In this document: positions 1 through 10,564 of the stretch, piece after piece | Layout of the letters: each line of letters begins with the position of its first letter | Position numbering within the stretch: position 1 is the stretch's first letter | Position numbers and translations under genes: made by a program | Source of the DNA: Rhyacophila brunnea | Lineage: Eukaryota > Arthropoda > Insecta > Trichoptera > Rhyacophilidae | DNA: 64,000 nucleotides | Direction: 5' to 3' | Assembly (NCBI GenBank): GCA_022495005.1 | Contig: JAGYXB010000196.1 | Location: 1,736,001 to 1,800,000, forward strand | Notes under the pieces: model-generated | Databases searched by the model: none | What the model was told of the DNA's origin: nothing | The model's input: the letters and a program-made list of their open reading frames with translations, nothing else

Positions 1-230
1 TCAGTGAGTATTAAAAGCCATTAGTTATAATTTGTCGCAATTAAGTATGACTCCTTTAGCATAGTGGTCTATGTGCGTGGGCGCGTTATCCGAGTTATGC
101 AGGTTCCATTCCTACGGGGTGTCTTTGTGCGAAGATTTTTTCTACCGGTTATAGGTAATATATTTTCTCAGAATTGTTTTCAAAATTATGTATGTTCAAT
201 TATTTTTCTCCTTAGTAGATGTCTTTTTTT
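1..230 (+). repeat. Family D copy 1 (tRNA-like core, cut by window start)
   Basis: A tRNA-like segment lies at about 49-122, with an A-box-like stretch (tagcatagtggtc) and a degraded B box (ggttccattcc). It is followed by the family D right arm: aatatattttctcag, then caaaattatgtatgttcaat. The same order occurs at 60.1-60.4 kb and, reversed, at 61 kb. The left part lies outside the window. Confidence 0.6.
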
Positions 231-1065
231 TCTTATATAAAGCATAAATAGATATTGAGGTTGAGTTACAAAGAGGTTTTGAAATTTTTTTCATCAGACA
301 CGGGATCGAATTCAATTAATCGATTTCACAGACGGGAACTCCATCAACAAACTATCTAAAAAGTACAACAAATACATTAACTTAAAACTGGAGCTTGTTT
401 ACGAAATAATAATTATTGTTTCTGTTTTAATTTGAATTATAGGTACTGTAAGAAGGTTATACTTAATATTTATGACAGCAGGATATTATGAATTAAATAC
501 ATTTTAATGATAGTTATTGACACCTCATTTGTTTTATGACATTGCCGTGCCTAAGTGGTGATCTGCATATCCGTTGTATTCGAAAAACTAGCTGAAATTA
601 TATCAGCTGTACATTTCCTGTCATTATTATGATCTACATAGATTTTAATGGCTGTTTCATGTTATGAGTTCTTACACAATACAGCTTTTTAGACGCCACT
701 CGTTGGTGTTGCTAAGACCGCGCGTAGATGAAAACAGGAAGAAAGACGTTACCTCAGGTAGTAGGAAGTCGCAGGTTTGGTGTGCATTGTAAGAGTGGCT
801 GCAACCGAATCTCTAAAATTAATCATCTAAATACTATGACGATGTTTAAGAGTTAACTATCTGTCAAAAAGTGAAGTACCTGCAAGATATAAACTACATG
901 TCCTGAAATGTGTACCGAAAAGAAAGGACAAGTTGAATCAACTATTAGACCCATCAGGTCCGTCCGACCTGGTCGCCGCAAAAGCCATCTTTATTGCATT
1001 TAAAAAATTACGGCGTCATATTGTAAACGTGGCGATCTCCTCAATACGATCATTTGTCATTTTTT
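231..1065. other. Unassigned AT-rich stretch
   Basis: I see no convincing reading frame. A short T-arm-like motif (gggatcgaattcaat, about 303-318) may be a tRNA-SINE relic, but nothing around it supports that. Confidence 0.4.
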
Positions 1066-1600
1066 AAGTTATACTTCTTTTGGCGCGTTTGGGAAATCAG
1101 ATTAGAGTGTATTTTTGGCGTGTGACATGTAACACATAAATTATTTTTTCTCATGAAAAGAACGCACTCGATTGGATTCCAACCACTGATTGTTCGGTTA
1201 TCAGCCAAACGCACTACCTTTACGCCACGGAATGGTACTGCAATCTTGACGATTATACAGTATAATATGATAGTTTAGAATTGTTTCGTTGCTTAGGGAG
1301 CGAATTTATTATTGTCGGCCATTTGCAATTCCTTACGTAAGCAAACTATTAAACGCCAGAGTGACAGTTGGTACTTTAAAAATAAAAACAACGAAAAACC
1401 ATTATATAATTTAGTAATATAAGTTAAAGTGTATAGAAATAAATCAACGGCGTTCCAATAAGCGGTTCTTTCTCTTGAGTGTGTAATCTAACGATATAAT
1501 TAAGAGCTAGTCAAAGAATCTAGTTTATCACTAGTTTTGTTTTGGTTCGCCAAAGAAGTATAACTTCTAACGCGCGTACATACGTGTACACACCAATTTT
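1066..1600 (+). mobile_element. Family C copy 1: TIR element with tRNA-like core
   Basis: Inverted ends of about 20 bp (aagttatacttctttt at 1066, its complement ending at 1567) enclose about 500 bp. A shared tail (cgcgcgtacat...cacacacc) continues past the right TIR to about 1600 in all three copies. On the minus strand, about 1165-1236 reads as a tRNA-like unit with A-box-like TGGCGTAAAGGTAGTGCG and B box GGTTGGAATCC, one base off the GGTTCGAATCC seen in the other copies. Other copies lie at 36.65 and 51.24 kb. No protein is encoded, so it would depend on factors from elsewhere. Confidence 0.75.
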
Positions 1601-1704
1601 ATTTTTAATTAACGTTTGATTAATTTCTTGATCATAGATAACTCCAATAACTGCTGACTCAATTCTGTTCATAAGGCTGACAGTAGTTTCCTAAATAAAT
1701 GTAA

Positions 1705-1750
1705 GCACTCTGATCTGATTTCCCAAATGCGCCAAAAGAAGTATAACTTC
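1705..1750 (-). repeat. Family C left-end fragment, inverted
   Basis: These 46 bp are the reverse complement of the first 46 bp of family C (ends gaagtataacttc, contains tgatctgatttccca). The fragment faces copy 1, so a C-type end occurs here a third time. Confidence 0.75.
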
Positions 1751-1879
1751 AATAACGGTATAAAAGATGTTATCGATTTATAGTTGAAATAGATCTGTAG
1801 AAAAGGGGTGGTTTTTTAACTACCCATCGTTGATGTCTTTCCAATAGGCATATTAAAATGATATAGCCACTGCAATGAA

Positions 1880-2637
1880 TAATGTGTATATATGTTACAC
1901 CGAATGTGTGAAATTCCGTATTCACACAAAATCGGCAATATTTTGCCTTATTCATGAATAACGCAACGGACTTGCATTATTCATGAATTAGGCAATTTAT
2001 CTGCCGAGTGCGTGAATTTGGCAGGGTATAGAATTCTTAAGCTGTCAAGATGACAGTAGAAAAAGTAAATTTAATACGGATGGTTTTATTAGTTATAATT
2101 GGACATAATATAAAATTATTATTATTAGGTTAGATTGGGTTTTTTAATTCTGAATTCAACTGAACGTCCATTTTGAGGTTAGCTAACAAGAGTGTCAACA
2201 AACTATAAAATCATACTATCACAAACAAACAATCGACCATTGCCTGAGACCCAAGCACGAATCAAATCGCAAAAATACCTTTTAATAAAATTCTTCCGTT
2301 ATCATATTATAGTTCTAGATTTTTTTTGGGCATAGTAAATGGATATGAACTCCATTGTAGTTGTTGATTGGTATATTTTTATATAATCAATGACGTTTGA
2401 CACATTTTTTAGTTTGGTTAGTTGCAAAAAACACCACCGGAGAGCGACCGTCTATTTTGACCAATGCATAAACTAGGCAGAACAATTACTGCCAAATTGG
2501 CGCACTCGGCAGATATTTTGCCTTATTCATGAATAAGGCAACAGGCTTGCATTTTTCATGAAATAGGCAAAATTTTGCCGATTTTATGTAATACGCAATT
2601 TCACACATTCGGTGTAACATATACATTTATTATAATG
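1880..2637. mobile_element. Element V: long-TIR element with palindromic arms
   Basis: The left arm (about 1880-2027) and right arm (about 2483-2637) are inverted copies of each other, about 150 bp each, beginning atgttacaccgaatgtgtg. Each arm holds several attcatgaat palindromes; 2519-2542 is a perfect 24-bp palindrome centred on catg. The middle (about 450 bp) is AT-rich with no coding potential that I recognise. The target duplication is not resolved. Confidence 0.65.
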
Positions 2638-2640
2638 TGA

Positions 2641-3329
2641 CACTTGACAATAGTACAATCCAATAGTATACCTTGTTGACAAATAAAATGAATTCAAAAG
2701 ACATAGTCAATACTTACAATAAAAAATGTACTATTTAAAATTTAATAAACTATAATATACGGTGTTGTGAAATCCATTTGTATCTTTTAAGTACTCGACT
2801 GACCATTTTTAGTTTGATATTCATTTTAAATGTTGCAAAACAAAATCGCCATAATATTGCATAAATCGTTTTTTGCAAAAGTTGATAAGTAGAAAGGAAT
2901 TTTGCGGTTAGATAAGAATGGAGAGCAACTATTAATCAATTTATTTTAATGAAACGTGTCACATTATTTTGTCATACAAAAAAAACTTATCGGGTGATGT
3001 AAAAGCTCCATTTCAGTAGGTACCTACATAAAGTCTGAGACCTATAATTATTATTTTGAGCTTCTTGGTAAAGTTTATTGCAAAACATGAATTCGAGTTA
3101 CATATAAATTTATCCCAATACTATAATCACACCATCTAAATTTAATCAAGTAAGTTGTCAATTTATATATTATTATATTAATTATGTAAATATTATGTAT
3201 GTACCTACTCTATATTTAATTTATATTAATATTATTTTGTATAATTTTATTTTAATGGTTTGAATACAAGGTTTTGTTAACTGTATAATATTAGAGTTAT
3301 ATTATGTTGACTGCAGTTTTGGTCTATAC
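2641..3329. other. Unassigned AT-rich stretch
   Basis: Low-complexity AT-rich DNA with no credible ORF, RNA gene or matched repeat seen. Confidence 0.4.
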
Positions 3330-3656
3330 CAGTGTTTCCCGACCTTATTTCTGCCAAGCCCCACTTCAATGCTTCAAAAATCTCCATGCCCCCCCTATCA
3401 AAATTGTATAGTTACCTAACTAATTCTGAAAAACAAATGAATTGCATCAAATAAAAAATGGACATATGTAATACTATTTTTATTTTATTTTCGTAAGTAA
3501 ATATGTATATTACATTACATGTACAACTCAGAAGAAAATTAGTACGATCCTTGTGCTATGCTTAGTCTTCAAAAGATTTTCAAGAACACCTTTTTCCCCC
3601 CCAAAACATTTAAATTGCTCCCCGGTGGGGCGTACGCCCCACTTTAAGAATCACTG
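3330..3656 (+). mobile_element. Element S: hAT-like non-autonomous element
   Basis: It begins cagtgtttcccgacctt and ends aagaatcactg, the style of hAT MITE ends (CAGTG...CACTG). Subterminal gccccac and its complement (cgccccac, gtggggc) are typical of such elements. The flanking 8-mers (gtctatac, gatatacc) match poorly, so the target duplication is decayed or the ends are slightly off. It is 327 bp and encodes nothing. Confidence 0.55.
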
Positions 3657-4854
3657 GATATACCTAAGTGAAAGTCAAATAAAACCTATTCTAAGAAATT
3701 ATAAAACAATGTCCACAAGTTGGTTGCAGTTCTTGTGTCGCGCTTGAGGGAGTTTGGGCATGAAAGGTTTTCTACTAGCTCCAGAGATAATATGGACAAA
3801 TGGAAAGCACGTATTTTTGTGAAATTAAAGAAATTAGATATACAATTTCATATATTTCGTCCAAAATCTATATTGATCTCTGGCCTAAAGTAATAAAGCG
3901 ACCCTGTTTCAACCCTGCTAACACATACGGTAGAGTAAACCAGTTCCTGTTAATTTTGTGTTGCCTATAATAAATTTACTTTTAATTATATGTAGTGGAA
4001 GTAAAAATAAAGCTGTGGTGCGGAAAATGGATTGTTCTTTTTTCAATTTCCGTCAATTTATATAGGTAACGCTGAAAGAAACCGTAAGGTAATATATTGA
4101 TAAAAGTCGATTTGGAGATAAGTATGCCAATCGATTGCTGAAAACTATACTAACATAATGAATTTAAATTGTAATTTAGAATAACTGAGATATACCACTG
4201 TTAATATAATGGTATACAATAAATCCTACCACTATCACCCATTATAAACGACAGAAAAAATAAAATAAACATATTATAGTTAACTATTCTATTTGTATAA
4301 TACAAAAATTAAGGTTCAATTATCTGAAAACAATTAGTTTTTTATCCTACTGTTGCTTTCAGGTATTCGATATTCAAACGAGAATCGAATTACCTCATTA
4401 TTTCTCGAGAATTCTCGATCACAATTCTACCTATAGCAATTAGGGTAGGTATGCATAAAATATCATTTTATTCTGAAAAAAAAATGACTCAGATTAATCA
4501 ATATGACGTGTTAATTATTAAATAAAACTGAATTAATTTATTACTAATCAATACTGTAATGTTTGTTCTTAGAAAAAGTCTAAGTTATTTAGCCAAATAA
4601 CACTATCGAGGTGATCTGGTTTCACATTCTTCATTTCCATAAACCTTATCTTAAAAAAATAGATTTTGTAATCTTTAGATTTTTCACTACACGTCTCTAT
4701 TACCAATTGACCTTGCTACACATACCTTCTGTATGCAGAATCTGTGATAAATTAAAATATTACTAATATACTTAGGGTTGCGTAATGAATATAAATTCGG
4801 CGATGTTTTGGCATGAAATAATAATTGGTTTTCTTCTTCTTTAAAGCATAGAGC
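3657..4854. other. Unassigned stretch
   Basis: AT-rich. A cluster of tctcgagaattctcg-type motifs at about 4375-4430 resembles those at 7.7-8.3 and 40.37-40.5 kb and may be a relic of the same repeat. No gene seen. Confidence 0.4.
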
Positions 4855-4945
4855 CACAGAACACATTAATAAATAGAATTCGGATAGTCTATACCCCCAA
4901 TACACTACATTTTTATGCATGGTTTTGAATGCGTGAGTGTCCTAC
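4855..4945 (+). repeat. Family O copy 1
   Basis: About 90 bp (ccaatacactacattttt, then catggttttgaatg, then gagtgtcctac) recurs in reverse complement at about 37400-37490. Function and full length are unknown. Confidence 0.55.
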
Positions 4946-5339
4946 AACACAAACACGCCATCCAAACCAAACCCGCTTTGCACCACACTCAGTCTTAATC
5001 GAGCGTATCACGAGCCAATACGTTTGATGTGAAGCATCTGTACAGTTGTTTACGCATCATAATGTCCCAGGAGCAGTTACCAGTGACTGAGGTCGCCACG
5101 CTCTCAAGTGAGCTTTGAGTGAGTTTACTGATTTTACTCTAATGCAAATTGCCGGGGAGAGAAAAGGCACAACGAAATTAACAAAAATGAAAGGAATTTT
5201 ATAAATATAACAAAAAAACGAAGTTAATCATGCGGACAGCAAAAATTATGTGAAGAGATCTTCACGCCCGTAGTAAGACGCCGCATTTTTTTTAAATATT
5301 TAATATAATATAATTATAATATAATTTAATATAATATAA
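4946..5339. other. Unassigned; ends in a TAATA-type simple repeat
   Basis: Mixed-composition DNA followed by a taatataata-rich simple repeat at about 5298-5346. The repeat lies directly downstream (minus strand) of the R1-clade ORF2 tail and may include its 3' untranslated end. Confidence 0.4.
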
Positions 5340-5580
5340 TATTAATTGGCCTTTGTGGCGACCAGGTCGGATCGCCCGATAGGCCCAACAACTAGTTGTA
5401 CCGACTTGAGTAACTCTTCCCTCTCGGATCACATTCTCAGACATTCCCAGTGGATGTGGTTTGCATCTTGTTTTTCTCCGCCGCATGGACATGTCGGTCG
5501 AGTAACATGTCCACGCTCAAAGAGCTTGGCAGCGAACCCACCATGGCCTGTCAAAAATTGACTGGTGTGATGGTCAGGAG
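5340..5580 (-). pseudogene. R1-clade retrotransposon ORF2, C-terminal fragment
   Basis: Read on the minus strand from about 5577, one frame gives SQFLTGHGGFAAKLFERGH, then CPCGGEKQDANHIHWEC, then VVGPIGRSDLVATKAN and a stop. This matches in order the end of ORF2 of the R1-type element at 25.0 kb (SQFMTGHGNFAAKLQGFG, CSCGHDQQDAEHVLWDC, GPIGHADMVATEG). Both keep C-x1-C-x8-H-x4-C, the Cys/His motif that follows the reverse transcriptase in R1-clade proteins. There is one in-frame TGA after the motif (LRM*SER). The divergence from the 25-kb element shows a different subfamily. Everything 5' of this tail is missing, as expected of 5'-truncated or decayed insertions. Confidence 0.8.
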
Positions 5581-5934
5581 TCAACATGGTTATCAGTCAA
5601 CATAGTGTCCTACAAACATGAACCACACATTATGGATGTGAAATAGTGTGTGTTGAAACCTTCAAATACATCAATATTGAATGAGCGTCAATGCATAAGC
5701 TGATAGCAGTTGTCAGAACGAATGACAAGCTTAGAATGACGTATTCTTGACACGTGTTTAAGTTCATCCCATATTCTTCCAAACTCGAGATCGGTTGCCT
5801 ATTACTCGTTAGATATTTAAGTCCCTATTAATTTTGTGTTCCCTGCATCCTTTATCTAAAAAAAAAGTTTTCGTGAAAACATCATACGAAGAATATGAAA
5901 AAAATATTGCATATATTTTGGTTTGCGTCCGGGT

Positions 5935-6110
5935 AGTCAGTTACCCATCTAAACAGTCAAAACTGTCTATCTCGCTCTAAATTTTATCACAGCCAAGAGA
6001 GGTGTTGTTAAAATATAGCACTTATTGCAACAATTACAACCAACTTATAGTAATAATTGTTACAATAAGTGCTAATACTTTGATACAAACCTACCCTAGT
6101 TAGCCGTCGT
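5935..6110. mobile_element. Family H copy 1 (MITE remnant)
   Basis: It shares catctaaac, cagccaagagaggtg, cttattgcaacaa and a right end with the family H element at 61.45-61.89 kb. Within it, 6018-6075 forms a hairpin (tagcacttattgcaacaa against ttgttacaataagtgcta). It has been rearranged relative to the 61-kb copy. Confidence 0.55.
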
Positions 6111-6179
6111 ATTTGTCACTTTATCACTTTAGCGGTCGATAAAGTATAGAATAGACCCACAGGGATGTTCTGTATATTC

Positions 6180-6560
6180 TACTTTTTGCGTTGGAGAGAA
6201 GCCTCTTTAATGGTTGGCGTATGAGGCGACGGGGTGTTCATCTGCCAGGGCCTCGTCTACCTGAAATCATCCCTTAAATGGTACGATACAGCAGTGTCTT
6301 TTCTTACATAACTATCACATGACTTAACGTGACGGCGCTTCGTTCAAAGCTGTATTCGTTGACGTCATGAGAAACAGTATCGCGGAAGTGTCTCTGAAGA
6401 ATCTGATCTAGATCTCCATATGGTCACATCAGCCACTGAGAAGTCAATAATACGCTCGCCGCAAGTGAAAGCGACCGACAGCCGGATCTGGGCGGCAAGT
6501 TAGTGCCTCGGTTGCAGCCCGCAGCGCACCGCACGCTGTACTGATATTATACACGTTCCT
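6180..6560. other. GC-richer island without a recognised gene
   Basis: This stretch is clearly richer in G+C and CpG than its surroundings (cgctcgccgcaagtg, cgcagcgcaccgcacg) and ends near an attggccaat motif. I find no reading frame that I recognise. It could be a decayed coding or promoter fragment. Confidence 0.3.
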
Positions 6561-6774
6561 ACTATTGGCCAATCGAAATAATGACCTGCGAATTAATGCA
6601 TTTGCGCATACAGGGTGACAATAAAATTATTCAATCATGTATGTACTGTATTATTTTTATCTGGAGGTTACAGTAGTTAAGCAGCAAAACGTAATCGACT
6701 TAGTTTCAAGAATTCGAACGATTCGGCGGTATTCATGAATATTCGTTCGTAATTAGCAGATATTATGTATAAAA

Positions 6775-6895
6775 ACGTAACAATACATAAATCACTAGCT
6801 TTTCACACCGGGGATTCCTAGTTCAATTATTTGTGAGGTCACAATACGTACCTGTATGTGTTTTTCTCAAGCCTGGGTATTTTTGTGATTGTATT
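6775..6895 (+). repeat. SINE tail remnant
   Basis: gtgtttttctcaagcctgg followed by tttgtgattgt matches the body of the SINE at 61509-61699 (gtgtttttctcaaagcctgg, tgtttgtgattgt). Upstream gggattcctagttcaatt resembles a worn B box. Confidence 0.5.
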
Positions 6896-6898
6896 ACT

Positions 6899-6990
6899 CA
6901 GTGGCGAAGGGTGGAGGTAAGCTGTTAAGGTCCGACATAAAAAGTCAACAATAAACTTTGTCAGTCATACGTATTTGTTTTAATTTTTTG
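6899..6990 (+). mobile_element. Family F left end (hAT-like)
   Basis: cagtggcgaagggtggaggt, then aaactttgtcag and catacgtatttgtttta, matches the end of family F at 18.3 kb and the outer end at 19.56-19.59 kb. CAGTGGCG is a common hAT terminus. Only one end is evident here. Confidence 0.55.
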
Positions 6991-7735
6991 ACTATTATCT
7001 AGTATGGCTTGGTTTTCGCAGTGTTGTTAAGTCGTTCAATTAAACGACCTGAAGATAAATGCGATTGTGGACCACATGTAAGGCGTGGTGAAGGATGGTA
7101 AAGAGTTCAATTTGAAAATAGTGTTACTCACTCAATGAGTCAATCATCAAACCAAAAATCAAGAATTTATATAATATAAGAAGAGTTTTCTAAAGTAAAT
7201 ATAAGTGGGCCAACTTATATTGTCAACTTTTATTTATAAATTGGAAATCGAGGGATGGAAAGGGATCATGTTGTATAAAGGTGTTGTTCACCTTGTCATT
7301 CAATCATACTCTATGTTATTTCAACGCTATGTAGTTAAAATTTTATGTATTACATAGGTACACAATTATAATATTAATTTTATTATTTAAATAACTATTA
7401 TTCATGTCCAACGTGTGCCTGCAATTTTAATACACATGTAGGTGGGTAAGTAGTTATGTCAATAAATCAGGAAAAGATCAAATCTGTTATGTGTTACTGA
7501 ATAGAGAAGCTTATTTTGTTTGCTAACCATAGACTATAATAGATGTATAATCTAGATTATTTATTTATAGTTCAGTAAAGTTGTAATGGTACTTATTTTT
7601 TTAAGAATGACTAATGAAAGATTGAATAAGAAAGTTCATTGTCGATAAAAGAAAGGCCTCGAGGTTATAATTGGTTTAATCAAAGATAGTGCATTGTGCA
7701 TAAACGTGACCTGACGGGATAATAAAAATATACCC
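6991..7735. other. Unassigned AT-rich stretch
   Basis: No gene or clear repeat seen. A short stretch near 7000 (tctagtatggcttggtt) faintly resembles the interior of family F, so the 6.9-kb remnant may extend a little further. Confidence 0.35.
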
Positions 7736-8279
7736 GCATGCGATTTCCCGAGAAAATCTTAATCTCGAGATTCGGGATTTCCAGAAAAGAGTTCTCGAGA
7801 AATCTCGAGATATCAGGAAATTTAAAAAAAAAACCTGTAAAAATCCTACAATCAGTGTAAAAAACAGACAAATTCCAAAAAAATATGTTTTTTTTTAATG
7901 TATGTAAGACAAACAAAATAGATGTAGGAAAACAAAAATAATTCAAAACATTACTTATTAAAATAGAATTTCAAAAAACACAGACTGGCAATCGCTGTGC
8001 TGATAATTGCGTACGCTTTTGAGACACAAAATTCCCTGATGTTGCAAAAATTGCGCTCATTTTGAGTCGACGTTGGCTTAATTGTGTTAAATGCCCCGAT
8101 CAGTCTTTGAACGTTTTGTGTTTTCTGTCCACTTCTTTCATATAGAAAATCGTTTTTTCAATTAATATTTGTTAATAAAGAAATCCCGAAATGTTAAAAA
8201 TTTCAATTCTCGAGATTCGGGATGGAAAATCTCAAAAATTTCTCGAGAATTACCGTCGAGAAATTCCAGAAACCCAACT
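7736..8279. repeat. CTCGAG-rich repeat
   Basis: ctcgagattcggga occurs at about 7763 and again at about 8208 in the same orientation, amid many tctcgaga palindromes at both ends of the stretch. Similar motifs occur at 4.38 and 40.4 kb. I read this as a worn TIR element of unknown superfamily. Confidence 0.4.
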
Positions 8280-8405
8280 CTATTTGTGGATATACGGGTT
8301 AGAATCCCGTCGAGTATCTGAAGTATTTTCAAGTTATGTATGTTCAATATATGGAATATTAAATTCTCAAATCTTGTGAATTATTCGTTGAATAAAAGAA
8401 ATGTT
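8280..8405 (+). repeat. Family D fragment (tRNA-like 3' half plus right arm)
   Basis: gggttagaatcccgtcgag is a degraded B box/T arm. It is followed by tcaagttatgtatgttcaat and cttgtgaattattcgttgaa, the arm shared by the family D copies at 38.3, 60.3 and 61.2 kb. The left half is lost. Confidence 0.65.
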
Positions 8406-9153
8406 TTATTATATTTATTTTAATTTTATTAACATTAAATAAATACCTAGGTAGTTGTCAGTTTTATAATATTGAAAATTAAAGAATATAATAATATAAA
8501 GCTTCCATAGATAAGTGATAATTCATATTCTATGAAATCATAAAAAGATAGTAAATGTTTGTAATAACAAATCAAATAAAACAAAATTTAAAAGTTAAGA
8601 ATTTTTTTTTAAAGAAATTCGATTTACTCGTATATCGGTAATATAATTGATAAAGTTATATAATATGAGTAGCTAGGTAGATATCTACAATTTGTAGTTA
8701 CATTATTTTATCTCACAAGTCCATTGACAATAAAGTAGAATACGTCTTACTAAATCAATTATTTTTTTATCATTGATTCTCAATTTACAATATGTGCATT
8801 ATACTATTGTTGTTTGCGTTATGTCTGAAACAGTGTTGTCTAGTCCGATGGTATTCAAACTATGGTCCGCGAGTCTATGACTAATTGAAATTGTATTTAT
8901 TCATAACAAAAGTCAATTAAAAATTGTAACTATTCGATTCGTAGTAGTTTCATTTTATCTATGAATAGTCTGAAATTTCGCCTGTAATTGACTGATTCCA
9001 GACCATTGGAGTATTAAGTTCTTTAAAAAAATAAGATATGTAGCTTTTCCTCCAATCTCTATTAGTTTGGTCTAGTATCTACCGCAGAATTAGATAAGTT
9101 CAATCACACTCTCTGGGTGTGTTCTCGTGGTTGAATTTTAATTTAAAATTATA
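8406..9153. other. Unassigned; one hAT-like end
   Basis: The stretch is mostly AT-rich. At about 8850-8880, ttcaaactatggtccgcgag resembles the terminus of hAT elements that read caaactgtggtccgcg. I could not find a matching second end. Confidence 0.35.
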
Positions 9154-9161
9154 TTTTTACA

Positions 9162-10028
9162 AGGTGACGTCTCTAGGCAAATTGCTGCCCTTAAGCAGAC
9201 TTAAAATGCCGGCTCCTTTTTTAGTTTAAAATTTTCGGAAAATACTTTATGTACGTACTTATCTATTTTACAACGTTTTTATTAGGTCGTATTCTTGTTT
9301 GTCGGGTGGTTGTTTATCCAGTACAAATCTTGCAATCGATTTTTAACTAACTTACCGACTAGCTAGACATTTGAAATTTTTAGAATATATCAGAACACGA
9401 TGCCAGTGCATTCTTTTAATACTTCTATCCATCTTTAAGTAGAATTGAATTCATTTTCAGTTAATTCTGTTATGTATGAAAAGTTATTTCGAAAGACATC
9501 CGTAATCCAATCCACTATTATTGGTTGCTAAGGGGGTGGTCCTAGCAACTAAATTATTAATATATACGTGCGTTACTATGGAAATCAAAATGAAATGTCA
9601 AAATGACATTTCAGTATTGTATATTTGTTTGTTTGCTTGTTTTTTATTTACTTCATATCAAGTACAAGTGTGAGCATAATAATTCAACAGAAAAATTAAA
9701 AACGATGTATATAAAAAAATCTTTTTATCTTGTCATTATTATTATTTATTTTCGACTGTCTTAAACAAACAAATACACTAAAATCTTTAAATTTACGTAC
9801 ACACCGAAAATTAGAGGTTTCCTCAAAACCGATCAGTATTGGATTAAGGTAGATAGAGGATTGTGGCACTGATAGATTTGGAGGCACTCTTAAGAAATTT
9901 TCACAAATGTGCGACGCATATTCTGCTTGAAAACCGCCATTCCTTTCAAAAGTACTTATTTGTATTCGTTTCTTCATTCGCCGCCCCTATGAAACGCATG
10001 ACCTACCTAGCCCCACGTGACGTCACTG
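9162..10028 (+). mobile_element. Element Q copy 1 (hAT type), with family A nested
   Basis: The left end aggtgacgtctctagg and right end cgtgacgtcactg form the Q-family TIRs (consensus CAGTGACGT...). They are flanked by a perfect 8-bp duplication, tttttaca, at 9154-9161 and 10029-10036. An 8-bp duplication with CAGTG-type ends indicates the hAT superfamily. The interior is largely the family A insertion at 9273-9750. No transposase is encoded. Confidence 0.85.
9273..9750 (+). mobile_element. Family A copy 1
   Basis: It begins acaacgtttttattagg and ends tttttatcttgtcattatt. It contains the family landmarks tagaatatatcagaacacga, agaattgaattcattttcag, the hairpin gttgctaaggg...cctagcaac, and gaaatgtc...gacatttc. 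It lies inside element Q copy 1 and is therefore younger than it. Confidence 0.85.
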
Positions 10029-10186
10029 TTTTTACATACATCCAATGATTTGTAATTTTCGTCAATTAATTTATATTATAGTACTTAATTATTCATTTAT
10101 TTATTTAAGAAAATAAAACATTGTGAACATAACAAATCAAAATTTATGATGTTCACAGCATAAGATTTACAGTATAACAATCGACC

Positions 10187-10564
10187 GTGTTTAGGAAAAA
10201 TGGCATAACCCTCACAGAACAAATTTTACAGGAGGGGCAAAAAACGTTTTTTGAATGATTTTAGTTCAACATTGTTTATAAAAAAATACACACAGACATT
10301 GAGTATATGATGATTGAAGATTTTGTGTAATATCTTTTTGATCTAATAATAATTAAAGAAGTTATTACAGAATAATCATTAAAATTGAAGGTAAATGGTT
10401 TTCTTAAATTAAAACTTAATAATTAAAGCTCAATTAAAACCTGAATTTAGATAATAATTCAGCATTTGCTGCTTACTTCCTTTTTACAGAACGTGTATTT
10501 AGTTGTATACATTGTTAAAAACGCTTTTCGAAAAATCTAGGGTTACGCCCTTTTTCCAAAACAT
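10187..10564 (+). mobile_element. Family P copy 1 (MITE)
   Basis: The inverted ends gtgtttaggaaaaatggc (10187) and cgccctttttccaaaacat (to 10564) enclose 378 bp. Its reverse complement recurs at 46461-46851. The interior is AT-rich and non-coding. The superfamily is not identified. Confidence 0.7.
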
